Shown here: positions 27,798 through 37,633 of the stretch, one piece after another | Layout: each line of letters starts with the position of its first letter | How positions within the stretch are numbered: position 1 is the first letter of the stretch | Source: Shinella kummerowiae | Lineage (GTDB): Bacteria > Pseudomonadota > Alphaproteobacteria > Rhizobiales > Rhizobiaceae | Direction: 5' to 3' | DNA length: 64,000 nucleotides | Assembly: GCF_009827055.1 (NCBI RefSeq) | Contig: NZ_WUMK01000005.1 | Location: 1-64,000 of the forward strand | The notes under the pieces: model-generated | Told to the model about the DNA's origin: nothing | The model's database searches: none | What the model saw: only the letters and a program-made list of their open reading frames with translations | Program-made: the position numbers and the translations under genes

Positions 27798-28751
27798 ATG
27801 GATATGTCGTCGAAAGCCATGAAAGACAACACGCTGGCAAGCCTGCACGACGGGACACGCCTCGCGGTCGTGGTGGTCACCTACAACAGCGCCGACGTGA
27901 TCGGCGGGCTGCTCGATTCCCTGCCCTCGGGGCTGGCGGGACTGGCCGATACGGAGATCGTCATCGTCGACAACAAGTCCAGGGATGCCTCGGTCGACAT
28001 CGCTGCGTCCCATCCCGTCAATGTGCGCGTCATTCAGACAGGCAGAAATGCCGGCTATGCGGCGGCGATCAATGCCGCCGCCGCCTCAATCGACGATGAA
28101 AGGCACCTCCTCATCCTCAACCCCGATATTCGTCTCCAACCGGGCTGTGCGCGTACGCTTGTCAGCCGGCTGCACGATCCTTCGATCGGTCTGGTGGTGC
28201 CACAGTTGCTCCACGAGGATGGGAGCATCACGCATTCGCTGCGCAGGGAGCCGTCGCTGATCACGGCATGGTCGGACTCGCTGCTCGGAACCAGCTTCGC
28301 CGGCCGGCTGGGTCTTGGCGAGATCGTGAAGGACGAGAGACTGTACCGCGCGGGCGGCACGGTCGACTGGGCCAGCGGCGCGGCGCTGGCGATATCGGCC
28401 CGCACGCGCAAGGCGGTTGGCGCATGGGACGAAACGTTCTTCCTCTATAGCGAGGAGGTCGATTACATGGAGCGAGTCCGCCGCTGCGGCCTGAAAGTCG
28501 CTTACGAACCGGCCGCCCGCGCCGTTCACATCGGCGGCGAGTATCATGAAAATGTCGGCCTTTCCGCGCTGATGACGTCAAATCGTATCCACTACTACGG
28601 ACGTCACCATGGTGCGGCAGCGACATTCCTGTTTCGCCTCGGCATCATCACCGGAGAGGTGATGCGGTTCGGGTTGGGGCCGGGCCATCGTGCCGCACTG
28701 TCGGCAGCCCTTCGTCCCTACAGCGAATATCGAGCGGCTCTTCAGCGTTGA
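27798..28751 (+). CDS. Family 2 glycosyltransferase, rhamnosyltransferase-like
   Basis: 317 aa GT-A enzyme. It has LAVVVVTYNSADVIGGLL, IVIVDNKSRDAS, the donor/metal region LLILNPDIRLQPGC and the acceptor region GAWDETFFLYSEEVDYMERV. This layout is common in WbbL-type rhamnosyltransferases and fits the dTDP-rhamnose genes of the locus, but specificity is not proven. The start codon is uncertain: ATGs at 27798, 27804 and 27819 are in frame and no strong RBS is seen. The 3' end overlaps the next, convergent gene by 10 bases. Confidence 0.86.
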   Translation: MDMSSKAMKDNTLASLHDGTRLAVVVVTYNSADVIGGLLDSLPSGLAGLADTEIVIVDNKSRDASVDIAASHPVNVRVIQTGRNAGYAAAINAAAASIDDERHLLILNPDIRLQPGCARTLVSRLHDPSIGLVVPQLLHEDGSITHSLRREPSLITAWSDSLLGTSFAGRLGLGEIVKDERLYRAGGTVDWASGAALAISARTRKAVGAWDETFFLYSEEVDYMERVRRCGLKVAYEPAARAVHIGGEYHENVGLSALMTSNRIHYYGRHHGAAATFLFRLGIITGEVMRFGLGPGHRAALSAALRPYSEYRAALQR

Positions 28752-29962
28752 CCTGCCAGGTCGGCATAGATCGTGTCCACCCTGTCAAGTTTCGCGGACC
28801 AGAGGGCGGTTTTGCCGACATGGTCATAGGCGGCACGCCCCATGCGGTCGCGCAAACCGGCATCTGCCGCAAGCGTTGCGATGGCCGCGGCGAGATCGCT
28901 CGCCAGCTTTTCGGGTGTCGATACGGAGAGCTTCATCGCGCAGAGATCCGACGTCGCACTGCCCGGCCCGCCGCGATCGACGACGATCAGGGGGAGTGAA
29001 TATCCCATCGCCTCCAGCGCCACATTGCCGCCGGGTTCCCGGTAGCTTGGAAACGTGAAGATATCGGCCGCGCGATAGAACGCGCCAACCTTCTCTTTCG
29101 ATTGCCAACCATGCATGCGGACACGCGCCTCGAGACCGAGGGACGCAACCAGCGCTTCACATGGCGCACGCTCGGGGCCTTCGCCGACAATATCGAGTTC
29201 GACGGGCAGATCGCTGACAAGCGGCAGGGCGCGGATCAGGTCGCGCACGCCTTTGGTCCGCACAAGGCGCCCGACGAACAGCAGCCTCACAGGCCCCTGC
29301 CGGCCGGACCTGTCGATCCTCTCCGGGAGGGCGTCGAGACCGGTTTCGCTCATGACCTGGAAGTCCTTCAAGGGAACGCCCGCGAGGATTTCCTTCACGT
29401 AGTCGGCAATGCCAAGCACGCAATCCGCATTTCTGAAGGACGCCCGCAGCCACGGATCCCAGGTCAGGCGGTGACGATCCAGCGCTCGCAACCGCGTGAA
29501 CCAAGGGCTCGACGTGTCGTCCGTCGTGAAGCCTTCCGGGGACGGGAGGCTTCCGCCGACGGGGCCGATCAACAAAGGCAGGGCGAAGCCGGCTGCCGGG
29601 GAGGGATAGCGCATCGCGACTGGCACGGGCTGATGCACCAGATCGAACCGCTCGCCGCGCGCCAGCGCCTGCCTGATCCATCGGCGTGCATGCAGATAGA
29701 ACGGCAGGTATGCCGGCTTCATGAGGCTGTTGAGGCGTTCTGCCCGGCCGAGCAGCGGCGGCTCGCACCACTCGATCACCCGCATGGCTGGAAGCTGCTC
29801 GGCGGCGGGGCGTGCTCCGCGCTTGTGGTAGGTCAGCAAGGTGACGTCGTGCCGCTCGGCAAGACGGCGCGCCCATTGGAACGCCACCCACGCCTCGCCG
29901 ACATCCTCGCCATTGCAGGTCGGTGCGATCAACAAGACCCTGGCCAAATCCAAACGCTCCAA
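28742..29962 (-). CDS. Family 4 (GT-B) glycosyltransferase
   Basis: About 406 aa with two Rossmann-like halves. The C-terminal donor domain shows VRLLFVGRLVRTKGVRDLIR, LDIVGEGPERAPCEAL and the GT4 acidic motif in EPGGNVALEAMGYSLPLIV (E-x7-E). The best start is uncertain: the frame begins with TTG at 29962 and two further TTG codons lie within 15 bases. It is monocistronic on the minus strand between two plus-strand transferase genes. The sugar donor is unknown. Confidence 0.86.
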   Translation of the reverse strand: MERLDLARVLLIAPTCNGEDVGEAWVAFQWARRLAERHDVTLLTYHKRGARPAAEQLPAMRVIEWCEPPLLGRAERLNSLMKPAYLPFYLHARRWIRQALARGERFDLVHQPVPVAMRYPSPAAGFALPLLIGPVGGSLPSPEGFTTDDTSSPWFTRLRALDRHRLTWDPWLRASFRNADCVLGIADYVKEILAGVPLKDFQVMSETGLDALPERIDRSGRQGPVRLLFVGRLVRTKGVRDLIRALPLVSDLPVELDIVGEGPERAPCEALVASLGLEARVRMHGWQSKEKVGAFYRAADIFTFPSYREPGGNVALEAMGYSLPLIVVDRGGPGSATSDLCAMKLSVSTPEKLASDLAAAIATLAADAGLRDRMGRAAYDHVGKTALWSAKLDRVDTIYADLAGQR

Positions 29963-30201
29963 AAACCTGTCGCGGTCCCCTTGCCCGCTCGGGGATTATC
30001 CCGGACCTGGATATCGCGGCAATGCCGCCTTTGGGTGGTGAGCGGCGGCGGGCATGGGGCGGATACAGGACGCCAGCCTCCCGCGAATAGGCCGGGCCTA
30101 TCCAAAAGGATGGCCGCATACCCCGTTTTACCGGTCTTTCCTCCTTCGGAGCGATCTGCATAGATGAGAGGCAACAGGTGGCACGCCTCGCGGAGGCCTC
30201 G

Positions 30202-31140
30202 ATGAACCCCGATATTTCAGTCATCCTACCGACCTATAACAGAACAAAGCCCCTCGTCGCCGCCATGGAGAGCGTGCTCGCCCAGTCCTACGGGGACCTG
30301 GAACTCATCGTCGTCGACGATGCCTCGAGCGACGACGTCGCAAGCGTGGTCAAAGGCTTTGCCGATGCGCGGGTGCGGTACATACGCCGCGGCAAGAACG
30401 GTGGTGCTGGTGCTGCCCGCAACACTGGGCTTGCGGCTGCCCGGGGGCGGCTCATCGCATTCCAGGACAGTGACGACCTCTGGCTACCCGGAAAGCTCGA
30501 AAGGCAGGTTGCCTTCTTCGATACGCTTTCCGACGACGTGCGCGTCGTCATCGGCGGCAAGATCGTCTACGGACGCGATCCGCAGTTCCGTTACGGGGCA
30601 GGCAAGGTCGCGCATGCTCCCCCGCCCAACAGCAGGCTGCGGCTCGACGAGGACCAGCTCGGCCACCTTCTGGCCGAAAACCGGATCAGCGTGCAGAATG
30701 CCCTGTTCCGGCGCGACTGCATGCCGGATCTCGGCTGGTTCGACGAATGCCTGCGGGCAAACGAGGACTGGGAATTCGCGGTACGGCTGGTCCAGCAGAC
30801 GCGGGTTTTCGAAGACATCGAGCCGGTCGTTCTGGGGTTCATCTCGGCCGATAGCATATCGACCAATCGACGGCGGCAGTTGATGGGTGAATTCCGGATA
30901 TTGCGCAAGAACGGTCGGGTGCTCGCCGCACGGCGGCTGGATCGGTCCCGGTTGCGCATCGGGATTGCGATCGGCCTCTATAATTCCGGCAAGAAACGGT
31001 CGGCAATGCGCTTCCTGCTCGCAGGACTGAGGGACCGCCCGGCCAATGTTGCCGCGGTCGTTCGCTCGCTCGCCCGGCGGCTCGCTCGCGTGCTCGTCAA
31101 CGCCACCCTCGCCGCGCCCCAACCCCATTCAGAACGATAA
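30202..31140 (+). CDS. Family 2 glycosyltransferase
   Basis: 312 aa. ISVILPTYNRTKPLVAAMES opens the GT-A domain, followed by LIVVDDASSDDVAS, the GAGAARNTGLAAARG motif and the DxD-like FQDSDDLWLPGKLE. A distal acidic segment CLRANEDWEFAVRLV probably supplies the base. ATG 30202 follows GGAGG by five bases. The beta-helix gene starts two bases after its stop, so the two are cotranscribed. Predicted to act in cytoplasmic repeat-unit assembly. Confidence 0.88.
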   Translation: MNPDISVILPTYNRTKPLVAAMESVLAQSYGDLELIVVDDASSDDVASVVKGFADARVRYIRRGKNGGAGAARNTGLAAARGRLIAFQDSDDLWLPGKLERQVAFFDTLSDDVRVVIGGKIVYGRDPQFRYGAGKVAHAPPPNSRLRLDEDQLGHLLAENRISVQNALFRRDCMPDLGWFDECLRANEDWEFAVRLVQQTRVFEDIEPVVLGFISADSISTNRRRQLMGEFRILRKNGRVLAARRLDRSRLRIGIAIGLYNSGKKRSAMRFLLAGLRDRPANVAAVVRSLARRLARVLVNATLAAPQPHSER

Positions 31141-31141
31141 G

Positions 31142-31924
31142 ATGAGATACATCCGGGCACTGACGGTCCTTGGCCTCGTCCCGCTCTGCCTGACGACAGC
31201 AGCGATCACGCCGTCGCGCGCAGACCATTGGAACCTTGAAAGAACGGGACTGTCCGCCCCCTCGAGGCTCGTCAAATTCCGCGGCACCTACTATGCGACG
31301 GTCGAGAATGCGACGGTGCGCGACCTGGAGATCCACGGCAACGTCGTCATAGAGGCCAGCAACGTGACGATGGCAAATGTCAGGCTGGTCTCCGAAGCGC
31401 CCTGGCATGCGCTGCGCGTAATGGAGAGTGCGACGGGTTTCACGTTGCAGGAGAGCGAAATCGACGGTGCCGGCGGGACGGTCAACGGTGTCTATGGTTT
31501 CGGGACCTTTCTGCGAAACGACATCCACGGCGTCGACAATGGCATCAACGTCATCGCGCCGTCGACAATCCGCGACAACTACATCCACGATTTCCGCACC
31601 AGCACCGACGGTCACTACGACGGCATCGAGATCAATGGCGGCCATGACATTCAGATCGTTCACAACCTCATCGTCAACGAACACGACCAGACCTCGGCGG
31701 TGATGATGAACAACGAGTTCAGCGGATTGTCGAACATTTCCATCGAGAACAACCGCCTCGTCGGTGGCGGCTATACGATATATCTCGATGGCCGCAAGGG
31801 TGGTGGTGCCGTCGACGACGCCTCGATCCGCATCATCGGCAACGAGATCGGTGGTGGGCGGTGGGGAAATTTCGCGTTCTACGACAGCCAGCCGGTGGTG
31901 GAGGGCAACAACGCGCGCAAGTGA
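31142..31924 (+). CDS. Sec-exported right-handed beta-helix protein (candidate polysaccharide lyase/hydrolase)
   Basis: 260 aa. A signal peptide (VLGLVPLCLTTAAITPSRA) would be cut before DHWN. The mature protein is a parallel beta-helix of short strands (VRDLEIHGNVVIEASNVTMA, YDGIEINGGHDIQIVHNLIV, LSNISIENNRLVGG), like pectate-lyase-type enzymes. It closely matches the beta-helix part of the RTX protein at 44447-46774, including HYDGIEINGGHDI, HDQTSA and MMNN. The gene sits within the EPS operon, between a GT2 and the polymerase gene. Action on the nascent or mature EPS in the periplasm or outside is inferred; catalytic residues are not established. Confidence 0.82.
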   Translation: MRYIRALTVLGLVPLCLTTAAITPSRADHWNLERTGLSAPSRLVKFRGTYYATVENATVRDLEIHGNVVIEASNVTMANVRLVSEAPWHALRVMESATGFTLQESEIDGAGGTVNGVYGFGTFLRNDIHGVDNGINVIAPSTIRDNYIHDFRTSTDGHYDGIEINGGHDIQIVHNLIVNEHDQTSAVMMNNEFSGLSNISIENNRLVGGGYTIYLDGRKGGGAVDDASIRIIGNEIGGGRWGNFAFYDSQPVVEGNNARK

Positions 31925-32033
31925 TGCGCCTAATCCCTTGGGTGTATCCGCACGACGTCGACTGATCCGATTGATAAGTTATCTACCGCCACGCGCAGGG
32001 ATAGGGTGTCGGGACGTCGCGTCATTCCGTATC

Positions 32034-33503
32034 ATGAGGCAGTTGTTGGCCATGCGCGCCATCCTTACCAACGACGGCCGGCTGCGGGGGCCGGTGAAGA
32101 CGCGTGCGCCCCGCCCAAGTCGGCTAGCCGGACAGAATGCAGACGCACCGATCCGGGCGTCCGGTTCTCTCGCCGAAGGCCATCCGGCGCGTGGAACGCG
32201 ATCCCTGCCGATCACGTTGTTCCTCCTGTCGCTTTTCCTGCCCCTGACCTTCAACGCCGGAAGTCTGGCGCTGAGCCCCTTTCGCCTGGTGCTGCTCGCC
32301 ACGATCCTGCCGTGCCTGTACAAATGGGCATCGGGCGGGGCAGGGCAACTGCGGCTGGCCGACTTCACGCTGCTTTTGTATTGCCTCTGGTGTTTCATCA
32401 GCCTGTGTGCGGTGCATGGCCTCGGCCAGGGTCTGCAGTCGGGCGGCATCCAGTTCATCGAGACGATGGGGCCTTACCTTCTCGCACGGTGTTACATTCG
32501 ATCCGCCGATGACTACTATCGCGTGACGCTCCTGCTGTTTCGCGTCATTCTGTTTCTGATGCCGTTCGCATTCATCGAGGCGTTGACTGGCGAGAACATC
32601 CTGCTCGATCTGGTCCGCACAGTGTTCAAGACGCACCCGAACCTGCATGACACGCGATGGGGCTTGCGCCGCGTGCAAAGCGTTGTGGAGCACCCCATCC
32701 TTTTCGGCGTGATCTGCGGAGCCTTGCTCGGGCCGGTCTATTGCGTGCTCGGTTACGCCAAGACGGCCTCGGAACGTTATGCGAAGGCTGCGGTAATCGC
32801 TGTGACGACGGTCCTGTCGATGTCGTCAGGTCCACAGAGCGGGCTTTTTGCCCAGATCGTCCTGCTTGCGTGGGACAGGGTGCTTGCGCGCTTCAAGGCG
32901 CGGTGGAAATTGTTGTGGGCAAGCCTCGGCGCTGGCTATGTGCTGGTCGCGACAATGTCCAACCAGAGCGTGTTCGAGTTCTTCATCACCCATTTTTCAT
33001 TCAGCCCCGAAAACGCCTACTATCGTGTGCTGATATGGAATTTCGGGACCGGCTCGGTGATGAACCATCCCCTTTTCGGAACGACCATGATCGGTTGGGA
33101 CAGGCCGGATTGGATGCCGCCCAGCATCGATATGTTCTGGCTGTATCAAGCGATAATCTACGGCATTCCCGCCGCCGCGGCGATGCTCGCCACGTTCCTG
33201 GCGGTCTTCGTCACCGTCGCCATACGGAAAATCGGCGATGCGAAACTCAACGCGTATCGACTGGGATTTCTCGCCTCCCTGACGAGCTTTTTTCTCGTCG
33301 GCTGGACCGTCCACTTCTGGAACGCCACCTATGTCCTGTTCATCTTCTCCCTGGGTGCAGGGATTTGGCTGCTGGACGCGAAGGGCCAGGACGAAACGCA
33401 AGAGCGACCGACACGACGCCCTGCCTTTGGTGCCAGGGAGCTACCCTCTCGCGCCGGTATCGAGAGTGGGCGGCCATCTGCCCGATCTGGCGGCCGACAA
33501 TAA
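32034..33503 (+). CDS. Wzy/ExoQ-like polysaccharide polymerase (O-antigen ligase superfamily)
   Basis: About 489 aa integral membrane protein with roughly ten to twelve helices (ITLFLLSLFLPLTFNAGSL, FRVILFLMPFAFIEAL, AAAMLATFLAVFVTVAI). A large loop with VVEHPILFGVICGALLG and MNHPLFGTTMIGW resembles the O-antigen polymerase/ligase fold. It would join lipid-linked repeat units at the outer face of the inner membrane. ATG 32034 was chosen because the frame upstream overlaps the beta-helix gene. Its last 63 bases overlap the convergent GT4 gene. Confidence 0.84.
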   Translation: MRQLLAMRAILTNDGRLRGPVKTRAPRPSRLAGQNADAPIRASGSLAEGHPARGTRSLPITLFLLSLFLPLTFNAGSLALSPFRLVLLATILPCLYKWASGGAGQLRLADFTLLLYCLWCFISLCAVHGLGQGLQSGGIQFIETMGPYLLARCYIRSADDYYRVTLLLFRVILFLMPFAFIEALTGENILLDLVRTVFKTHPNLHDTRWGLRRVQSVVEHPILFGVICGALLGPVYCVLGYAKTASERYAKAAVIAVTTVLSMSSGPQSGLFAQIVLLAWDRVLARFKARWKLLWASLGAGYVLVATMSNQSVFEFFITHFSFSPENAYYRVLIWNFGTGSVMNHPLFGTTMIGWDRPDWMPPSIDMFWLYQAIIYGIPAAAAMLATFLAVFVTVAIRKIGDAKLNAYRLGFLASLTSFFLVGWTVHFWNATYVLFIFSLGAGIWLLDAKGQDETQERPTRRPAFGARELPSRAGIESGRPSARSGGRQ

Positions 33504-34700
33504 AGCGAGGGCCTGAAGCCGTTTCCGGCGCTTTGCCAGGGGATTGTGGTTGTCGAGTTCGACCGCTACGGCCCGCAGGCCGGACTTGACCGCCTCCCTG
33601 ACATGTTTTTCCGAGCGCATGGCGATGACTTCGCCGTAAATCTCGAGCTGAAGCGCCAGCGCCCTTTCGAGGCTGAAGCGTTGAATGACAACTTGGCGAC
33701 CATATTCGGCGAGGTTCCGCCGAAGATCGGCATCCAGCACCAACCGCTCGATCTGCGCTGCGAGCCGGCCGGCGCCGGGCGCATCGTCCGCGAGCCCGTA
33801 GAACCCCTGATTGAGAAACATCGTCAGCGTCGCGGGCTCGAAGATTTCCGAAAAGGCCTGCTCCCCCTGCACGATCAACGGTCGGCCGATGGCAAGCGTC
33901 CGCAGGGCGGAACTGCCCATCGCGACCACCAGGTCGGCGGCGGCATAGGCACCCCTCGGATCGAGCTGCTGGCCGCACAGAATGATCGCGCGCCGTCCAA
34001 GACGCTGATTGACGCCGTCGGCCCGTTCCTCCAGCGCCGCGCGAGCCGGGCCGTCGCCGACCAGCGCCAGCACGACCCTGTGCTGTCCCCCGATCATTTC
34101 CACCGCATCGATGGCCCGCACGAGTGAATCCAGTTTCAGGTCGAGGGCATGGCGAGACACGCTGACGATCAGGAAATCCTCACCCGCAATGCCATGCGCG
34201 GTTCGAAACGGCTGCCCGTCGATGGATGGGTTGTCGCGGTCGACGTCGATTGGCGGTTCGATCACCCAGACCGGGCCGGCCATCCGTGCGCGCGCCTCCC
34301 GGCCGAGATCCTCGGTGCCCATGATCAGCGGCACCGAGGGCGGCACCTGCGCGCTGACGGACATGCTCAGCACGGTACAGAGCACGGGCACGCCGAAAAT
34401 CAGAAAGGCACCGTAGTAGGCATCGAGGCACGGGGGCCATTCATAGGCGTGGATCAGGTCGATCCGCTCCCGCCGCGCGATCCGTGCGAGTTCGCTGATA
34501 CGCGAAGGCGCGGGGCGGTACTTTGTTGTGCTTGCTGGCAGAAAGCGCAGGCCGCGCTCGGCAATATAGCCGGTGAGAGGCCCCGGAACGCCGTAAACGA
34601 TGACCTCGTGGCCTGCAGCCTGCGCACCGGCGGCCAGGTCGATCGCGTTGATCTGGCTTCCGCCGACGGCGAGATCGTGGGGATAGACGAGGATGCGCAA
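33441..34700 (-). CDS. Family 4-like glycosyltransferase with altered acidic motif
   Basis: 419 aa GT-B protein beginning MRILVYPHDLAVGGSQINAI, the glycine-rich acceptor-domain loop of GT4 enzymes. The C-terminal domain has VVLALVGDGPARAALEERA and ADLVVAMGSSALRTLAIGRP, where the first Glu of the usual E-x7-E motif is not visible. It may use a different catalytic arrangement. The start is a TTG at 34700 with GGGAAAGCGG upstream. The long convergent overlap with the polymerase gene is unusual. Confidence 0.83.
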   Translation of the reverse strand: MRILVYPHDLAVGGSQINAIDLAAGAQAAGHEVIVYGVPGPLTGYIAERGLRFLPASTTKYRPAPSRISELARIARRERIDLIHAYEWPPCLDAYYGAFLIFGVPVLCTVLSMSVSAQVPPSVPLIMGTEDLGREARARMAGPVWVIEPPIDVDRDNPSIDGQPFRTAHGIAGEDFLIVSVSRHALDLKLDSLVRAIDAVEMIGGQHRVVLALVGDGPARAALEERADGVNQRLGRRAIILCGQQLDPRGAYAAADLVVAMGSSALRTLAIGRPLIVQGEQAFSEIFEPATLTMFLNQGFYGLADDAPGAGRLAAQIERLVLDADLRRNLAEYGRQVVIQRFSLERALALQLEIYGEVIAMRSEKHVREAVKSGLRAVAVELDNHNPLAKRRKRLQALALLSAARSGRWPPTLDTGARG

Positions 34701-34858
34701 TGGCCGCTTTCCCGGTTTGACACCGCATGTTTGTCCAGCGGTTCAAACTGCGAGGAAGGGCAAAGCCGTGCAATCGCACCTTTCGGCGGGGTGGGCAAAA
34801 CGGCGGGCACGATCCCTACGCTGAGGGCATCATGAAGGCTCAATCGGCAGCCTCGGCG

Positions 34859-34874
34859 TACACCCTAAGGTGTA
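34859..34874. promoter_or_regulatory. Palindrome TACACC-CTAA-GGTGTA, candidate operator
   Basis: A perfect 6-bp inverted repeat with a 4-base centre lies about 115 bases upstream of the amino-sugar cassette. Its core CCCTAAGG recurs (on the other strand) at 43590-43598 upstream of the second LuxR gene. A LuxR-type or other dimeric regulator could bind it; this is inference. Confidence 0.4.
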
Positions 34875-34989
34875 GGTCGTGAATCCTATTGTTCCCTTTA
34901 CTCGAACGGCAAAAGGAAATGTCCTCTAAGCAGTTTGGAGCACGTCCCGACGCCTGTTTTTGAACAGGAATGCGCTACGGAGTATTCGA

Positions 34990-35496
34990 ATGATTTCTCT
35001 CGACGTCGCCAGGGAAGAGGGGGTGGTGATCCACCATCCCGATCTGGTCAATCTCTACGGCTGCACAATAGGAGCCGGCTCCCGCATCGGGACGTTCGTG
35101 GAGATCCAGAAGAACGCGCAGATCGGCCGCAACTGCAAGATTTCCAGCCATAGTTTCATTTGCGAAGGCGTGACGATAGAGGACGGCGTCTTCATCGGCC
35201 ATGGCGTCATGTTCACCAACGACATGTATCCCCGCGCCGTCAATGCCGACGGCAGCCTCCAGTGCGACAACGACTGGTCGTTGCTGACGACCCGCGTGAA
35301 GTGCCGCGCCGCGATCGGCAGCAATGCCACCATCCTTCCGGGCGTGACCATCGGGGAGGGCGCGCAGATCGGCGCAGGCGCCGTCGTGGTCCGGGACGTT
35401 CCCGACTTCGCCATCGTGGCCGGCGTGCCGGCGCGGGTCATCGGCCGTGTCAGAGACGACCGTTCGAAAGCTGCAATCATGGAGGCGGCATCGTGA
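34990..35496 (+). CDS. Left-handed beta-helix sugar N-acyltransferase (WbpD/WlbB-like)
   Basis: 168 aa built of hexapeptide repeats ([36 protein letters not shown]). The length and the segment [14 protein letters not shown] are typical of acetyltransferases that N-acetylate the 3-amino group of UDP-GlcNAc3NA. ATG 34990 follows ACGGAG; the stop overlaps the next gene (GTGA). With the following dehydrogenase and aminotransferase it forms the WbpB-WbpE-WbpD enzyme set. The exact substrate is inferred from this context. Confidence 0.85.
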   Translation: MISLDVAREEGVVIHHPDLVNLYGCTIGAGSRIGTFVEIQKNAQIGRNCKISSHSFICEGVTIEDGVFIGHGVMFTNDMYPRAVNADGSLQCDNDWSLLTTRVKCRAAIGSNATILPGVTIGEGAQIGAGAVVVRDVPDFAIVAGVPARVIGRVRDDRSKAAIMEAAS

Positions 35497-36530
35497 TCGG
35501 GGTAGGGGTTGTCGGCTACGGCTATTGGGGACCGAACCTGGTTCGGAACCTGGCGGATATCGTGGATGCGAGGCTCGTTTCGGTCTGCGATCTGATGACG
35601 GAACGGCTTGCACCGGTGAAGGCCCGTTACCCGACCGTCGATATCACCTCCGATTTCGACGAGATGCTGCACGATCCCCGGATCGACGCCATCGCGATCG
35701 CGACACCGGTCTCCACGCATTTTCGGCTCGCCATGATGGCTCTTATGGCCGGCAAACACGTCTTCGTGGAAAAGCCGATGGCGGCGACCACCGAGGAGGC
35801 GCGGCGCATGGTGGAAGAGGCCGCCCGGCGCGGGCTGGTGCTCGCCGTCGACCACACCTTCGTCCATACCGGGGCGGTGCGGAAGATGCGGGAGATCGCG
35901 GAACGGGATCTCGGCGAAATCTACTATTACGACTCGGTGCGTGTGAACCTCGGCCTCTTCCAGCACGATGTCAGCGTCGTCTGGGATCTTGCCGTCCATG
36001 ACCTCTCGATCATGGATTACGTGCTCGATGAAAAGCCTGTGGCCGTGTCGGCAACCGGCATGAGCCATGTGCCGGGGGAGCCCGAAAACATCGCCTATCT
36101 GACGCTGTTTTACGAAAGCAAGCTGATCGCGCATGTCCATGTGAACTGGCTGGCGCCCGTGAAGGTGCGCCGGACGCTAATCGGCGGCAGCAACAAGATG
36201 ATCGTCTATGACGACCTCGAACCCAGCGAGAAGGTGAAGGTCTACGACAAGGGGATCACGCTGAACGGCAATCCGCAGAAGAACGGCGAGAAGGTCTACC
36301 AGATGCTGGTCGGTTACCGCACCGGCGATATGCATGCGCCCCAATTGGACATATCCGAGGCGCTCGGTCGGGAACTCAGGGAATTCCTGCACTGCGTCGA
36401 AACGGGTGCTCAGCCGACCGCCGACGGCAATGCGGGCCTCCGCGTGGTCCGGATTCTCGAAGCAGCCACCCAGTCCCTCGCCCAGCGCGGTCGCGTCATC
36501 GAACTGGAAAAGGCGAGGCTGATCGCATGA
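35493..36530 (+). CDS. Gfo/Idh/MocA-family sugar dehydrogenase (WbpB/WlbA-like)
   Basis: 345 aa. [20 protein letters not shown] binds NAD, followed by the EKP motif in [17 protein letters not shown] and the [13 protein letters not shown] segment with a likely catalytic His. In the WbpB pathway such an enzyme oxidises C3 of UDP-GlcNAcA. The start is GTG 35493, with GGAGG seven bases upstream and a 4-base overlap with the acyltransferase gene. The end overlaps the DegT gene by 4 bases. Tight coupling supports a single pathway. Confidence 0.9.
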   Translation: MIGVGVVGYGYWGPNLVRNLADIVDARLVSVCDLMTERLAPVKARYPTVDITSDFDEMLHDPRIDAIAIATPVSTHFRLAMMALMAGKHVFVEKPMAATTEEARRMVEEAARRGLVLAVDHTFVHTGAVRKMREIAERDLGEIYYYDSVRVNLGLFQHDVSVVWDLAVHDLSIMDYVLDEKPVAVSATGMSHVPGEPENIAYLTLFYESKLIAHVHVNWLAPVKVRRTLIGGSNKMIVYDDLEPSEKVKVYDKGITLNGNPQKNGEKVYQMLVGYRTGDMHAPQLDISEALGRELREFLHCVETGAQPTADGNAGLRVVRILEAATQSLAQRGRVIELEKARLIA

Positions 36531-37633
36531 TCCCGATGCTTGATCTGAAAGCCCAGTATGCATCCCTGAAGCCGGAGATCGATGCCGCAGTGTTGCGGGT
36601 GCTGGCATCCGCCCAATATGTGCTCGGCGACGAGGTGGAGCAGTTCGAACGCGAATTCGCGGATTACTGCGGCGTCAGGCATGCGATTGCCGTCAATTCG
36701 GGCACGAGCGCCCTCCATCTCGCGCTGCTCGCGCTGGGGTGCGGCCCGGGCGACGAGATCATCACGGTGCCCTTCACCTTCGTCGCGACCGTGTCGTCGA
36801 TCTGCTACACCGGCGCGCGGCCGGTCTTCGTCGATGTGGAGCATTCGACATTGACGATGGACCCCGAAAGGCTGGAGGCCGCCATCACGCCGCGCACGAA
36901 GGCGATCGTGCCCGTGCACATCTACGGCCAGATGGCGAACATGGATGCCATCCAGACGATCGCCGCACGCCATGGCCTGCCAATCGTGGAAGATGCCTGC
37001 CAGGCGCACGGCGCTGAATTCCGGGGCAGCCGGGCCGGCAGCTTCGGTGCGGCGGGGTGTTTCAGCTTCTATCCCGGCAAGAATCTCGGCGCCTGTGGCG
37101 AGGGGGGCATCGCCGTCACAAACGACGACCGGCACGCGAAAACCCTGCGCATGCTGCGTGATTGGGGACAGGAGCAGCGTTATCACCACGTCCTGAAGGG
37201 CTACAATTATCGGATGGACGGCATTCAGGGCGCAATCCTGCGCGTCAAGCTGCGTCATCTGGAAGAGTGGACCGAGGCACGACGCGCCCATGCCGCGCGC
37301 TACACGTCGCTGCTTGGCGGCATGCGCCATATCCGGCTTCCCCATGCCGATGCGCTGCGCCGCCACGTCTATCATATCTATGCGATCCGCACCGGCGATC
37401 GCGATAGCTTGCAGCGAGCACTGCTCGCCGAAGGCGTCCAGACCGGCCTGCACTATCCCATCCCCGTCCACCTTCAGCCAGCGCATGCCGATCTCGGTTA
37501 TGCGGTGGGCGATTTTCCGGTGTCCGAGACAGCCGCGCGGGAGGTGCTCTCCCTGCCGATCTACCCGGAAATGACCGGCCACCAGGTGGAACAGGTCGTC
37601 CGCGCCGTGGAAAGGGAAGCCTATGTCGCTTGA
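36527..37633 (+). CDS. DegT/DnrJ/EryC1/StrS sugar aminotransferase (WbpE-like)
   Basis: 368 aa PLP enzyme. Landmarks are AVNSGTSALHLALLALG, PFTFVATVSSICYTGARPVF, IVEDACQAHGAEFRG and the PLP-lysine region FSFYPGKNLGACGEGG. It ends with the usual LPIYPEMTGHQVEQVV. It follows the Gfo/Idh gene with ATGA overlap, as in wbpB/wbpE or wlbA/wlbC pairs, suggesting amination at C3 of a UDP-sugar uronate. It overlaps the next acyltransferase gene by 11 bases. Confidence 0.92.
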   Translation: MIPMLDLKAQYASLKPEIDAAVLRVLASAQYVLGDEVEQFEREFADYCGVRHAIAVNSGTSALHLALLALGCGPGDEIITVPFTFVATVSSICYTGARPVFVDVEHSTLTMDPERLEAAITPRTKAIVPVHIYGQMANMDAIQTIAARHGLPIVEDACQAHGAEFRGSRAGSFGAAGCFSFYPGKNLGACGEGGIAVTNDDRHAKTLRMLRDWGQEQRYHHVLKGYNYRMDGIQGAILRVKLRHLEEWTEARRAHAARYTSLLGGMRHIRLPHADALRRHVYHIYAIRTGDRDSLQRALLAEGVQTGLHYPIPVHLQPAHADLGYAVGDFPVSETAAREVLSLPIYPEMTGHQVEQVVRAVEREAYVA

